This document shows positions 19,932 to 31,525 of a stretch of 64,000 nt of DNA, one piece after another (position 1 is the stretch's first letter; every line of letters starts with the position of its first letter). The notes under the pieces are model-generated. The model was not told the DNA's origin. It made no database searches and saw only the letters and a list, made by a program, of their open reading frames with translations. This stretch comes from Boesenbergia rotunda (taxonomy: Eukaryota > Streptophyta > Magnoliopsida > Zingiberales > Zingiberaceae): the NCBI GenBank assembly GCA_024364735.1, contig JAGFNQ010004757.1, positions 114,487 through 178,486 on the forward strand. The letters are read 5' to 3'. A program made the translations under genes and the position numbers.

Positions 19932-19937
19932 CTTACT
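19932..19937 (-). promoter_or_regulatory. Leader splice-donor-like site of element C
   Basis: GTAAGA (after TTCCAA) 61 bp after the primer-site start; the same site occurs in F (50632) and I (58778). An acceptor-like AATAG lies just before the gag ATG. Confidence 0.5.
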
Positions 19938-19984
19938 TGGAAGCGGCAGGAGGAAGCTTGATGTGTGTGTGATGGAGGGGAAAT

Positions 19985-19998
19985 CTGCTCTGATACCA
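19985..19998 (-). other. Primer-binding site of element C (initiator Met tRNA)
   Basis: TGGTATCAGAGCAG on the - strand, three bases inside the LTR at 20002. Confidence 0.93.
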
Positions 19999-20001
19999 AC
20001 T

Positions 20002-22991
20002 TGTAACGCCCGACCTTATATCTACCCTAAAGGCGGGGTTACGGGTCCATACATTCATATCATCCAGTCATGTTAAACATGTATATCCAACCAAACAGTT
20101 ACAATACATGAACTAGTAATAAGCATGCTTATTGAAAACTAAATCACCACGCAAGGTTTTTTTTTTTTTTCCATTTCATTTATATCTTCATGCATCTACA
20201 ACCTAATATGGAAATCATTTAACACACTAAAGCAGAAAATCTCAAATAAGCATATAGCAAGAGTTATCTAGTCTTAGACACATGCAAAAGAAGCATATAC
20301 AAAAGAAGCATTTATAGGCAACCGAAAGTATTAACATCTAGCATTTTACTGGCATGCATACTATAGGAATTAGACATTAACAATAGTATTATCTAACATG
20401 ACCTAGGTTCCATATTTCTAACAGTAGAGTAGTCACAGTCATCATATATTCATAGTAAAGTAATACAAATTCAATCGTAATTATGGGAAGCAGTTTAGAT
20501 TCTAGATAAACTAAGGTAGATAGAATCTTTCATCCTTTCCCGAGCCATCACCACACACATCCTCCAATCTTCCCTCTGCCTCTTCCTTTAGTTCGAGTGT
20601 TTCTTACCGCTATCTGCAGCATAAGAAAAATAACAGGAACTAGTAAGCAAGACATGCTTAGTAAGAATCCGGGCCTACTCGCAAAATCCATATCAATACA
20701 TCATATCATGTACACAATAATCAGATAGAGTTATCAGCATCATAAGCATCTCATCAAAGCATCATAAATATCACATCAATTTATCTCTAAGTACTTTACG
20801 GAACAAAATCACGTGATGAGAAAATATGTTTTTCAAAACAGTTCCATAACGGTAAGTACTTCAAAATAACATATCATCATCCAGGGCCCAGTTGTCGTAC
20901 CACATCATCATGCGCGTTCCCTAATAAATTGGGGTAGCGAGCCACCAATCTAATTAGAGCAGGACCCTTCCGTCCTACCAATGCCATGACCTTAACATGC
21001 TCATTGGATTTGTTTAACGACCCCCTTCCGAGTCGGGTAGACAACTTTTCAAAGTAAAGTAATTTATCATGCAATTACTCATATAAGTATATGCCTAAAG
21101 GTACTCTTAATCACTTCTCAAAGGGACACACCACACATTCGGGTGCTCTTGATCCCCTAGGGACACACCACGCATTCGGGTGCTCTTGATCCCAGTTTCA
21201 ATAGAGTATCTCCTTTTAGGCATATTATCAATCACATCTCAATCACATCATATTCATGTCATAAGAGTGCCCCATGGGCTATAAGGCATGCTTTTATACC
21301 TAACAAGATAGGTCACATAATTTATACACATATCACATATGTAATAGCATGCTTCATGGTCTCATTAGGTACTTCCCAACCCTAGAACTAGGGTTGGCCG
21401 AAACATACAAGTAAGGGAATTTGGTTTTCCAAGCAAGCATTCATTCAAGCATTTCTACACACACCTCAAGTACCTTTCATGTTAACAATTGAAACATGGT
21501 TTATATCTCATATTGGGATAGCATTCACTAACCCTAATTTGCAAGGGGTGGCCGAATGACAAGGTGGGGTTTCTAGGGTTTTTGGACAAGTCATCATTCA
21601 CAAAACAACACACATATATATATACAACATTTTATCTACCATTCTAATCATGGGAACATAATAGGATATCAATCATCACAAAAACTCTAGCCATTCTTCT
21701 CTTGGCCGAAACCTACACATGGGGTAACCCTAGAATTTTGTACATAACACCATTAAGAAAACCCATACACATTTACATTAAGTTTTAAGGTATGTATTCT
21801 TATAACCAAAGGGACCAAGACCTCCCTCCAAGGGGGTGGCCGAAAGTCTCCCAAGGGGAAACCCTAGTGTTTTGTTCTCCCAAAAATTTAGGAACAACAC
21901 ATAAGTGTATAGAATCCCTAGGGCACTAACATGTATCAAGATTTAATCAAAACAAACTTCTCTTGGACCTCCAACCATGGGTGGCCGAAACCTTGTGGAC
22001 ACCAAACCCTAGTTTTTGTCTTCTCAAAAATTTGGAAAACAACATACATCTATACCCTAAGTTCTTAGGGATATCCTCATGTATCAAGAAAAGACCAAAG
22101 CCCATTTCATGGTGGTGGCCGAATGGTTACAAGGGAAGAAGGCTCCCTTTTCAACAACAACAACAAGAAAACATACTAATCAAACGAAAGCGATTACACT
22201 GCAGGCGAGAGGATACTTACATCCTAGCGCTGGAAATTTACTCTTCTCTTTAAATTGTAGGGTACCCTACACTTGTAGGGTATACAAAAAATCTTTTCTT
22301 CCAAATCTTCTTTCTAAGATTCCTTGGTCTTGGTAGATGACAAGATCACTTGGATTCCTCCCTCTTGAATTTGCCCTAGGGTTAGAACCCTTGCCTAAGG
22401 TTTTCGAAAATTGGAAGAAGGAAGAAGAGAGGTTTCGGTTTTGGAAGATGAAGAGGAAGAAGAAAAGGAAAGAAGGAAGTTGCTCCAACTTCCACCTATT
22501 TATACTTTTCTCATGAAAGGACATGTCTCTTCACTCTTACCCACTTAACAAGCATGTTCCTTTCTCCTTCTTCATGAACTATTGCTTGGTTCATTGGTTA
22601 TGACATGGTGAGTGCAACTAGGAGGTCCAAGGTTCAATCCTTGCTTCCTCCACTTTGCACTTTCTTTTTAGCACCATTCATTTCCAAGCCCAATAAACCA
22701 AGCTCATCATGAAATTCATAATATGAATAATATTTTATGAATTCAGAATATTTCATAATATCCCAAAAATATTATTTCATAATATTTTTAATATTCCATA
22801 TTCATAAATATAATATTTCATGCTAACATTTCATGATAATAATATTTCATGAATATAATATTTCATGCATATAATATTTCATGCCTTCATAACATTTTAT
22901 AGCATGTGATTACATGAAATTCATATCATTTCATTATAATCATTTTCATACATTGTCATGAATTTTACATTGCCAAATTCGGGGTGTTACA
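20002..22991 (-). mobile_element. 5' LTR of element C
   Basis: Almost identical to 12977-15967. It has an intron-like segment on the - strand (donor GTAAGT complement at 22215-22220; acceptor CAG complement at 20614-20616) and TATA complement TATTTATA at 22497-22504. Confidence 0.95.
22587..22669 (+). promoter_or_regulatory. tRNA-like Pol III unit, antisense in the 5' LTR of C
   Basis: A box 22587-22597, B box GGTTCAATCC 22631-22640, T-run terminator about 25 bp further. Same arrangement as 15563-15645. Confidence 0.6.
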
Positions 22992-24221
22992 GGCCCTTTG
23001 TCTTCTACACCTCCTATGAGACCTCCATCTCCCCCGCATCCTAGATTTCAAAACATTCTCTATGCCCTAGAATTTCATTGGCACAACTTTAAACTAATGT
23101 CATGTCGGTCAGTGGATCAAACTTTTGTTTCTGAACATTGTCCTACGGTGAGAAGAATCATTGAGTACTATGAGCTTCAAAACATCCTTTTCTTAGAAAG
23201 GCCAATCAATGTTGATTTGGTCTCTGAATTCTACAATAATCTGGCCAATGGGGAGGGCACAGGGTGGTGGACCCGTGTCACCGGTGTCGATCTTGACTTT
23301 ACCCTATCATCCTTCACTATGTTTCTGGGTTGTCGTCGCTCCGAGAATGATTTTTCGCTTTATCCATATCTTCCTGACCCTCTTCCTGTCCCCTTTACTG
23401 GAGTCACTCCTGACTCCATCTATGAGCATTTTCTAGGCCACCCCAGGCCACGGAGTTCTGGTGCACACACCCGTACATTTCCCACGTTTTCTGCTCTCCA
23501 TCTATCTCCCATTGATTACGTTCTGTTTAAGATTATCACAAATTGTCTTCTTCCAACTATGTCAAAGCGTCTTGATGAGATCCATCCATTCCACTGCCTG
23601 ATGCTTTACGGGATGCATCTGCAGTTAGATTTTGACATAGCACCGTCCATCTATTTCTCCATCATTGTTCATGGTCTGAGGTATGGTCAGACGATCTATA
23701 TGCCATACGGTCATATCATCACTGCCTGGCTGCAGTCCGCTGGGATCGATGTCTCACAGGGTTAGACTGAACCTATGGTGTGACAGGACTGCCGACTTGA
23801 TCGTCGCAAGCTGGCCCAGTCTGGTATTGTTGTCGGATCACGAGGGTTGCGTTGGAAGAATCAGAGACAAATGGGGGAGTTTCCAGGAGCAGCCCATTCC
23901 CAGGAGCAGCCCGCTGATATAGAGGATTATGATGAGTGGGCTCCTGACCTTCGATGGTAGATTGTGGAGTTAGAGCGGATGCTGCAGCACGAATTGCATA
24001 TCTCTGAGCTCTGGCGGAAGGAGGTCCGCTCAAAGTTTCAGACTTTTGATCACCGTCTCGACGCTTTAGCCTCTGATGTCTCTGAGATGCACTCCTTCCA
24101 GGACAGATGGTATGAAGAATGGTATCATCATACATTTCCTGATGGTACATCTCCCAGTGGCCCTTCACCAGGAGATATCATCTACATTGATGATTCAGAC
24201 GATGATCCAGCTGACGATTGA

Positions 24222-24815
24222 CCGCTCTGTGTTCATGTTTGATGTTTTTAGATGGCTGTGTACATCCTGACTTTTGTCTGTTCTATCTTGCTTAGGATGT
24301 TACTGCTTGTTGATGTTTTGATGACTACTAGTTGCGGTTGTGCTATATTGCCATGATTATGTGTTTATCTCATGATAGTATGCCTATTGTTGATGCCATG
24401 CTGTTTATATGATTATGATCTGCATGTTTGCTACACTGCCATGTTCATGCTTGTAATGTCATGTCTACCTGATACATATACATGTTATGGCATGCTTTGC
24501 GAGTTGATAATCCGTGTTCATATGATGCATGTGATTGCTATATCTTGCTCTATCTTTTTCACATGTGTTCGTATGGTTATCCATCAATCTATCACATCTT
24601 TGTTGATTTGGGATACCCCTAGGGTTGAGGGGGAGTTTGTTTTAATCTTAACAGTCCCTCTTGCCCCTTTTCGATGTTCGACAAAGGGGGAGAGTGTGGA
24701 TCATGTTAAGTTTAGGATGATCATGTTGTAGGGGGAGGATCTGGATTTCCCTATGATTCTAAAGTTGAAAAATATTGATTGAGATCCCTAAACTTAGATC
24801 GGGTTGTCAAACAAC
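24222..24815 (+). other. Noncoding tail of element B
   Basis: No supported gene. TG-rich sequence followed by several GGGGGAG purine runs (near 24630, 24690 and 24730). Confidence 0.6.
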
Positions 24816-24829
24816 AAAAAGGGGGAGAT
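24816..24829 (+). other. Polypurine tract of element B
   Basis: AAAAAGGGGGAGAT directly before the LTR start at 24830. Confidence 0.88.
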
Positions 24830-25128
24830 TGTTGATGCAGTCTGGCCCTGATTGTTGTTTTGGTGTTGACACCGATTTAAGTTTAGGTGGATGATTATTG
24901 ATTATGATTAAGTCCTGATCGGGGATCAGGCATGGTATGGAAAATCCTAGTCTGGAGGGCTAGGTGTTGAAAATCCTAACCTGTTTTTAGTTTACTGCAT
25001 TGCTTTGTTTTTCCCTTATTTCTTCCGTTGTGCTACTGATAGTTTAAGTGCAGAAAACTTGCTAAGCTCTTCAAATAAAAAGTGTTGGCTATATTCACCC
25101 CCCCTCTCTAGCCATCTCGTTTCCAACA
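24830..25128 (+). mobile_element. 3' LTR of element B, internally deleted (299 bp)
   Basis: It keeps the first ~160 bp and last ~140 bp of the 5' LTR. Loss of about 2 kb removes the hairpin minisatellite except one unit and all of the GATCGGTC array. A short CTG-TTTTTAG match at the junction suggests a microhomology deletion. The following GTTAT (25129-25133) is the target duplication. Confidence 0.92.
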
Positions 25129-25164
25129 GTTATCTAACATGTTACTCTAGTGTACAGAACAAAA

Positions 25165-25350
25165 GCCCTAGCGAAGGAATGCTAGGCCCTGGCGAAGGAA
25201 TGCCAGGACAGAAGCCCTAGCGAAGGAATGCTAGGCACTGGCGAAGGAATGCCAGAACAGAAGCCCTAGCGAATGAATGCTAGGCATCGGGCGAAGGACA
25301 GCTCGGCATCCAAGACCTGGCAAAGGACCGTCAGGCAAAAGTCCAACCAG
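25165..25350. repeat. Array of CCTAGC-GAAGGAAT-GCTAGG hairpins in the LTR of A
   Basis: About eight units. Stems co-vary: CCTAGC/GCTAGG, CCTGGC/GCCAGG, CCTGGC/GTCAGG and CCAACC/GGTTGG. The loop keeps an AAGGA or GAGGA core. Confidence 0.82.
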
Positions 25351-25604
25351 AGGAACGGTTGGCATCAGGTAAACTCTCCCGAGAGGAGTAGGTGAGGACG
25401 CGTTCCCCGTCGAGGGAACAGTAGGCGTCGGTTCGACCTAGGGTTCCATTTTGGAAACCCAAAGTCAGAACCAAGACAACTAAGGCTGTATAATCTTATG
25501 TTTTACTGCTCTATGTTGTTTTCGGACTAACCCTGGATGCAGGACCAAAGGAACGAGTGTCTGCAGCTCAGAGAGCCTCAATGGAGTGAGGCAGCAGCTG
25601 AGTA

Positions 25605-25943
25605 GGGCGCCCTGAGTGTCCAGGGTGCCCCCAAGGTGAAGATGAAACAAACGAAGCAAAAAGGAGCCTCGGCTGTATACTGGCCGGGGCGCCCTCAGCA
25701 GCGAGGGCGCCCTCAGCGCCCAGGGCGCCCTCAGCAGCCAAGGCGCCCCGCGCCTAAGCTAGCGAAGCCAATCATCCTTATCCAGCCGAGACGCCCGCGA
25801 GGAAGGAGTCAAGCAGGGCGCCCCCTGCGTCCAGGGCGCCCCTAGGGTCAAACCTCATCCCTATTCGAGTGGGATAGAGCTTGACCGAGCGAAGCTCGGA
25901 TCGCTTGACACGTGGGGGGGCGCCCCCGACGTCCAGGGCACCC
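25605..25943. repeat. GGGCGCCC array at 18-bp spacing in the LTR of A
   Basis: Octamers or one-base variants start at 25605, 25623, 25687, 25705, 25723, 25741, 25816, 25834, 25918 and 25936. Within clusters every step is 18 bp. TATA follows at 25952. Confidence 0.9.
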
Positions 25944-25951
25944 CGAGGTGC

Positions 25952-25959
25952 TATAAATA
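25952..25959 (+). promoter_or_regulatory. TATA box of element A LTR
   Basis: TATAAATA within the inverted repeat GGTGCTATAAATAGCACC, directly downstream of the GGGCGCCC array. Confidence 0.7.
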
Positions 25960-26359
25960 GCACCTCACGCCCTGGCTTCCAAGAACATCTCGAACACAAC
26001 GCTTCTACGCTCTTCTGCTCTCACGCCTCGCTCCGGAAACTGCCCAACTCGAGCCGACGACGTCCTGCTGCTCCGGAAAAAGTCAATCTACTTCGGACGT
26101 CGGTAAAGAAGAGTGATTTTCAATTTACTGCACTTACTCTGTAATCAATATTTGTAAATTGTTTTGCGCAGAATTGCCCAAAGTAAACGGTCAACGACCG
26201 TGGGCCTTGGAGTAGGAGTCGAACTAGGCTCTGAACCAAGTAAAACCTCCCCTGTTTGCGTTGTGTGTTTTTAACTTCCGCTGTGCAATTTCTCTTAGTT
26301 TTCAAATCCGAAAGTTTTCCGATATTCACCCCCCCTCTATCGGTTATCTCGATCCAACA

Positions 26360-26873
26360 CTACTGTCCAGTTTGCTTGCACGTGAAGAACTTGCCTCTCA
26401 GCTTCTTCACACTTCTCCGAGGTCCCTGCGATCCTGCTACCTTCTTGGACTCACCTTGTTTCTTCTTCTTCCTGCCTTTCGACAAAGAAGTAGAAACCCT
26501 CTGAGTAACCATGGCCTGAGAACTCTGACGAAAAAGCCCCTCTACCGCCTGGAGTTCTGCCAGTAATTCCCCCAAGGTATATGTTCGTTTGTTCATATTG
26601 TAGTTGAGCCGAAACAGCTCAAAACTCCTAGGCAGAGACTGGAGAATGATATCGACCTGGGTTTCCCCATCGATGCTTGCTCCAAGGACCTCAATCTCAT
26701 TGAGGTGGGCCATCATCTTAAGGACATGATCCCTCACGGGTGTCCCTTCGACCATAGTAGTTGTCATCATGTTCTTCATCGCAACCTACCCAGCGGCCCG
26801 ATTTTGGTACCCGATGAGCTCCTTGAGGTTCAGCATCATATCATAAGCAGTGGACATGGACTGATGCTGATGT
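26360..26873 (-). pseudogene. gag: Copia gag of element D, C-terminal part
   Basis: On the - strand this continues the gag from 28739-28991. An open frame from an internal Met (26779) has a UBN2/copia gag body (VLGASIDGETQVDIILQSLP-like and NMNKRTYTLGELLAELQ-like stretches) and a lysine-rich tail entering the first zinc-knuckle residues (FTCKQTG). There element A cuts it. A stop lies just upstream of the internal Met, so it is a pseudogene. Confidence 0.85.
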
Positions 26874-28738
26874 TGTTGGGTATGACTTGGCGGGTTTCCT
26901 AAGCGAATACTTGGTCATTGTGAGAGGCCTCTCTATGTCTATGGATTAAAAATTAATCCGAATAGAGACCCGTCTCTCAATGACCATCTCGTGCCGTATC
27001 GAACGATCCAAATTACAACTCAGCCAATTACAAAAATCAGCCTTGTAATTTGCTTGACCATTCGACCGCGGAAAAGGCGACGAGTGGATCGCCATCTTTT
27101 GTGTTTATGGTCGGGGTCCAGTTAGTAAATTAATGGCTATGATATGAAATCAAATTAATAAACTAACACACATAAAATGACGAGGTAAATAAAACATGGC
27201 ACATAAAATCATAAGGATAATCAAGGGAGCTTTGGAAGAGATATACCTTCCCGTTCACCTCGCGATCTTCTAGCTTATGTCCCTCACTTCATGGACGTCG
27301 TGTGGGAGACGATCTACCGTGAACCGAGACCACCAAGGCACTTCAAACAATCCTTTCTTCACTAACCGACCAAAACCCTATCTCCTAGGGTTCACCCGCC
27401 GGCGCTCCTTCTCCTCTCCCTTTGCGCTGCCGACCGCCGGAGCCACCTACAAGCCTCCGGACTAGCAGCTCACCTCGAGAGGAAAGTGAAGAAGAAGAAG
27501 AAAAAGAAGAAGAAGAGAACTCTCCTTCTTCCTTTCCCAAATCGCCCGAAACAATCCCTCTTCCCCTCAAGCCTTGCGCCGCTGCCGCCGCAAGGTCCAC
27601 CACCGCCCCTCCTCACCGGCAGCCACCTCTTCCTCCCCTCACACCACTAAAGGAACCAGAGGGAGGTCCCTTTGTCTAGTGGCAATCTCCTACCGAGAGG
27701 ATGAAGGAGGAAGAAGAAGAGGAGAAGTCGAAAACTTCTCCTCTTTGCCGTGACCTAGGAGAGAGACAAGGAGAGGGAAGGAGAGAAAGGGCTTTGGGTT
27801 GATTGGTTTGATCAAGCCTTGGTATCATGATCTCCTAGGGTATTTATAGGGCTAAGGTAGGGACCAAGTGGAGAGGTTGGATCTTGGCCCACCAATGGAT
27901 CTAAACCCGATCCATTAATTAAGATCCATTCCACTAAAGGATCTTAATTGAACTTCCTCACCAACCCCCATATTTTCATATGGGCTCCATATATTACGAG
28001 TCATCCATCCCCCCATGTTTAAGATATCGAATACCTATTAATTAATTTAAATTATTGACAATTCAAATTAATTAACTTCTGGATCCTTGACTAGTACCAC
28101 TCAACCTTATCATCGTGCCGGATCAAATCCACCTACAGGGTTTAGCACGATGAACCTTTTGAGCTCATCAAGGGGGCATCATCATCCAGACTAACCAGGA
28201 CACAGATTCCGTCAAGAATCAACAACACATCATATTATTAATATTATCTCCCAACTTACCAGGCCTATCGATCTAACAGAATAGATCTCGCCCATTGGCA
28301 AATCAAAGAAATAATAATTAATAATATATGCCTGATATTATTTTGGGATTAAGGGATCACACTCCATATTATAAACTGAGGTCCTATCCAATTATCGAGT
28401 TAGTACAAATTGGATAACCTCGAGTTTTGGTCCTGCTCAATGTACTCAAAGCACACTAGCGTAATTCTATGGTTAAGACAAACCACACCTAATTACACTA
28501 CAACCATCCCGATGGGTTGTCCAATTCCATCTCGATTGTGGACCTCTATTTATACTAAGCAAGGAACTGATAACATGGTTTTCCGTGTGATACCACACAC
28601 CATGTTATCTACAATGCAAAGAATTAGACTTCATGCATGTACTAATGTAAATAGGCACCTAGTGTAGTTGTGATTCTCATTTCAAAATGAAGATGTTCAT
28701 ATAATGAAATTCATGTCTTTCAGTATACACATCTTACA
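26874..28738 (-). mobile_element. Solo LTR of the D family inside D gag
   Basis: It starts TGTTGGGTATG and ends ATCTTACA on the + strand, flanked by GATGT (26869-26873 and 28739-28743). It is the same family as the LTR at 29426-31219. Open frames inside are low-complexity plant leader sequence; I call no gene. Confidence 0.85.
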
Positions 28739-28991
28739 GATGTTGCAATACATTTGACATAGATGCCAAAATGTAGCACCGCGCCACCTTATCTGCCTTG
28801 ACCCACTACTTATAGCACTCCCTCTGCTCTTCACCAGAATTCTCATCAGATATTTCAGGGCAATCCTCAAAATGTACATATTTGTACTCTTTAACAATTA
28901 GGACAATGTCCAGGTTTCTCTTCCAGTCTATGTAATTGGGGCCAATAAGTTTGTTCTCCTTAAGTATGGTAGCTAGTGGGTTAAAGTCCAT
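28739..28991 (-). pseudogene. gag: Copia gag of element D, N-terminal part
   Basis: It starts MDFNPLATIL with an NYIDWKRNLDIVL-like motif, the usual start of this gag type. A stop follows at about 28805, after which a KADKVARCYILASMSNVLQH-like stretch continues to the LTR insertion. Together with 26360-26873 it forms one interrupted gag. Confidence 0.85.
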
Positions 28992-29425
28992 TTTGAAACT
29001 ACTTGAGTATCACAACAATCACAACTTTAGATTTCGGAAATAAATTGATTCCTCAAACAATAAATTTCGAAATCAACCAACACCTTAAAACACCGAGAAT
29101 ATCGTATGCCACGTTAGTATGGACGTATACGAATTCTACATTTGCAAGAGGAGGTTTTACCCATTAATTTTATTATCTTGTCAACCTAACTTTTTGATAA
29201 ATAAAATTAATAGTTGGTTCACTTTGGCCCTACAAATAATAGCAGTGACTCTGTTGGGGAGGATACTATTATTTCCATCTAAGTGTTTACCATTACACGA
29301 TACTAAGAAAATTACCTCGGATTATGTGTCTTCCGTTGGGGAAAATCACATGAACCTAAATAACTTCCTATAATCATGTATGACCCTATGATCTGCAGAA
29401 CAAGCCCATCCGTTGGGGAGGAAGG
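28992..29425 (-). other. Leader between D LTR and D gag
   Basis: Noncoding. It has three GTTGGGGA repeats but no Met-tRNA primer site, unlike the other elements; the primer site is unrecognised. Confidence 0.5.
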
Positions 29426-31219
29426 TGATGGGTATGTCTTGGCGGGTTTCCTAAGCGAATACTTGGTCGATCCGAGAAACCTCTCCATGCCTACGGATTA
29501 AAAATTAATCCGAATGGAGACCCGTCTCCCATCGCCCGTCTCGTTCCATATCGAACGATCCAAATTACAACTTGGCCAATTACCAAAATCGGCCTTGTAA
29601 TTTGTTTGACCGTTCGATCGCGAAAAAGACGACGAGTTGATCGTTGGCTTTTGTGTTTATGGTTAGGGTCCAGTTAAAAATTTATTGATTATGATTTGGA
29701 ATCAAAATAATAAATTCTTAAACATGAAATGACGAGACATATAATCATGGTACAAAATTGACATAAGGAAAAACAAAAGAGCATAGGGAAAGATATACCT
29801 TTCCAATCACCTCGCGGTTTTCTACCATATGTCCCTCCCTTGGCGGACGTCGTGTGGGCGATGATCTACCATGATCTGAGATCACCAAGAGCTCCAAACT
29901 AATCTCTTCTTCTAGCCGACCAAACCCTAGCCTCTACGGTTTGCGCCGCCGACACCTCCTCCCTACTTCTTGCACCGCCGGCCACCAATAGGCTCCCAAC
30001 CCTCGCCGGCCACAAGGAAGTGCACAGGAAGAAGATAAAGAAGAAGATGAAGGATAAATCCAAGTTCGTCTCCCACCCAAACCTGGCCGAATTCCTCTCT
30101 TCTCCTCCACTTGTGGCGGCGCCGCAATTCACCCTTGCGCCACCTCGCAACTGCAGCCGGCGCCTCCTCCCATCTCGCCGCACCCTACAAAAGGGAGAGG
30201 AAGTCTCTTCCTTTGTCTAGTAGAGGCAAGCCACCAAGTGGATGAGAAGGGAAGAAGAAAAGAAGAAGAAGAGGCACCCTTCTCTTCTTTTCCTTTGCCG
30301 TGACCTAGGAGAGAGAAGGGAGAGAGAGGAGAGGAGAAAAGCATTGGGTTGTGATCTCTTGATCAAGCCTTGGTTTCTTGATCTCATAGGGTATTTATAG
30401 GGCTAAGGTAGGGACCTAGAGGAGGAGTTGGAACTTTCTCACCAACCTCATATTTTCATATGGGCTCCACATATTACGAGTCATCCATCCCCCTATGTTT
30501 AAGATCTCACATGCCCGTTAATTAATTTAAATTACTGAAAATTTAAATTAATTCACTTCTGGATCTTTGACTAGTACCACTTAACTTTATCAACGTGCCG
30601 GATCAAATCCACCTGCAGTGTTTAGCACGATGAACCTTTTGAGCTCATCAAGGGGGCATCATCATCCTGACTCACCAGGACACGTATTCCATCAATAATC
30701 ATCGGCACATTATATTATTAATATTATCTCCCAACTTACCGGGCCTATCGATCTAACAGAATAGATCTCACCCATTGATAAATCAAAGAAATAATAATTA
30801 ATAATATATGCCTGATATTATTTCGGGATTAAGGGATCATACTCCATAATATCAACTGAGGTTCTATCCAATTATCGAGTCAGTACAAATTGGATAACCT
30901 CAGGTTTCGATTCTGTTTAATGTACTCATAGCACACTAGTGTAATTCTATGATCAAGACCAATCATACATAATTACACTACAACCATCTCGATAGGTTGT
31001 CCAATTCCATCTCGGTTGTGGGCCTCTTATTTATACTAAGAAAGGAACTGATAACACGATCTTCCGTGTGACACCACACACCATGTTATGTACAATGCGA
31101 AGTAATTGGACTTCATGCGTGTACTAATATAAACAAGTACTTAGTGTAGTTGTGATTCTCTTTTCTTAATAAAATGTTCATATAAAGAAACTCATGTCTT
31201 TCAGTATACATATCTTACA
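29426..31219 (-). mobile_element. LTR of element D shared between a pol end and a gag start
   Basis: On the - strand it starts TGTAAGATATG and ends CATACCCATCA. Its upstream side abuts a pol C-terminus with polypurine tract (complement of ATCTCCCACTTAT) and its downstream side a leader and gag, as in tandem copies sharing one LTR. Confidence 0.82.
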
Positions 31220-31470
31220 ATCTCCCACTTATACTTAAAGACACTGTTGTTCTCCTACTGCCATATATTTGACTCCCATATCCTCCACATGCTTATCAAA
31301 AGCTCTAGCTGGAAGAGCTTTCGTGAAAGGATCTGCCAGTTGTTCTCTGATGCAATCTTGGCGACAACCACTTCTCCTCGCTTTACGATTTCTAGTATCA
31401 GGTGGTACTTACGCTCTATGTGTTTATTTGCCTTATGGGTGTTGGGGCAATCGACCCTATGATGTTCTAG
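31220..31470 (-). pseudogene. pol: End of copia pol (RNase H) of element D
   Basis: Reads KHIERKYHLILEIVKRG, then IASE, and after a one-base frameshift DPFTKALPARAFDKH and GVKYM, the typical RNase H end of copia pol. It stops at a TAA just before the polypurine tract. The upstream part is missing near 31470. Confidence 0.82.
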
Positions 31471-31525
31471 AGGATCATGGGATTTTGATGTGTGTGGTCA
31501 ATATGGTTAAGTTAGGGGTTGTTGT
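31471..31525 (+). mobile_element. Fragment J, SIRE-like LTR scrap, left piece
   Basis: Fits the start of a SIRE-type LTR (TTTTGATG...GGTTAAGTTAG) and continues at 56353-56429 after removing element F. Weakly supported. Confidence 0.4.

Larger units (their letters stand above)
12977..22991 (-). mobile_element. Element C: Tekay-type Ty3/gypsy chromovirus, deletion derivative
   Basis: Two LTRs of 2991 and 2990 bp flank gag and pol on the - strand. Target duplication GGCCC at 12972-12976 and 22992-22996, inside B's ORF3. An internal deletion removes the end of gag, the zinc knuckle and the protease DTG. By eye the LTRs differ at about six positions. Confidence 0.96.
12646..24221 (+). pseudogene. 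ORF3 of element B, spliced gene split by element C
   Basis: Exon 1 is 20 nt (12646-12665), ending at a GTAAGT donor. The intron is 12666-12922, ending CCCCTATAG. Exon 2 (12923-12976) reads in frame into a lysine/serine-rich start, is cut by element C (12977-22991), and resumes in frame at 22998. The following 255 aa are an intact conserved domain homologous to ORF3 of element A (a MLYGMHLQLDFDIA-like stretch and a PYGHIIT motif). The same frame continues past TAG 23763, TGA 23781 and TAG 23958 into a coiled-coil-like and acidic tail ending at 24221, which has a counterpart in A; these are therefore nonsense mutations in a longer gene. Family: putative plant transposon protein, function unknown; an envelope-like role is only positional. 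Confidence 0.8.
4289..25128 (+). mobile_element. Element B: SIRE-type Ty1/copia retrotransposon inserted in the LTR of A
   Basis: Complete but damaged: 5' LTR 4289-6582, Met-tRNA primer site, gag, pol, ORF3 (cut by element C), polypurine tract and a shortened 3' LTR 24830-25128. Both LTRs start TGTTGATGCAG and end TTTCCAACA. Target duplication GTTAT at 4284-4288 and 25129-25133. Without element C it is about 10.8 kb. Confidence 0.93.
1..26359 (+). mobile_element. Element A: SIRE-type Ty1/copia retrotransposon, 3' part, interrupted by element B
   Basis: The 5' LTR, gag and pol lie left of the window. What is seen is the post-pol spacer, a third gene (ORF3), a polypurine tract and a 3' LTR starting TGTTGGTG and ending CCAACA. 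The LTR is split at 4288/25134 by element B. The layout (spacer, internal promoter, ORF3, long AT-rich tail, polypurine tract, LTR) matches element B, whose pol is Ty1/copia of the SIRE/Maximus type, so the class is inferred from B. Its right end at 26359 abuts the - strand gag of element D in the zinc-knuckle codons, so A inserted into D. The left target duplication is outside the window. Confidence 0.8.
25134..26359 (+). mobile_element. 3' LTR of element A, second fragment
   Basis: It continues 4209-4288 after removing B. It contains a hairpin array (25165-25350), a GGGCGCCC array (25605-25943), a CACGTG box near 25909, TATA at 25952-25959, and ends CGATCCAACA. Confidence 0.87.

Noticed and set aside
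27277..27679. Proline- and glutamate-rich frames in the D solo LTR
   Set aside because: Low-complexity leader sequence of an LTR; not conserved as protein in the sister LTR at 29426-31219.
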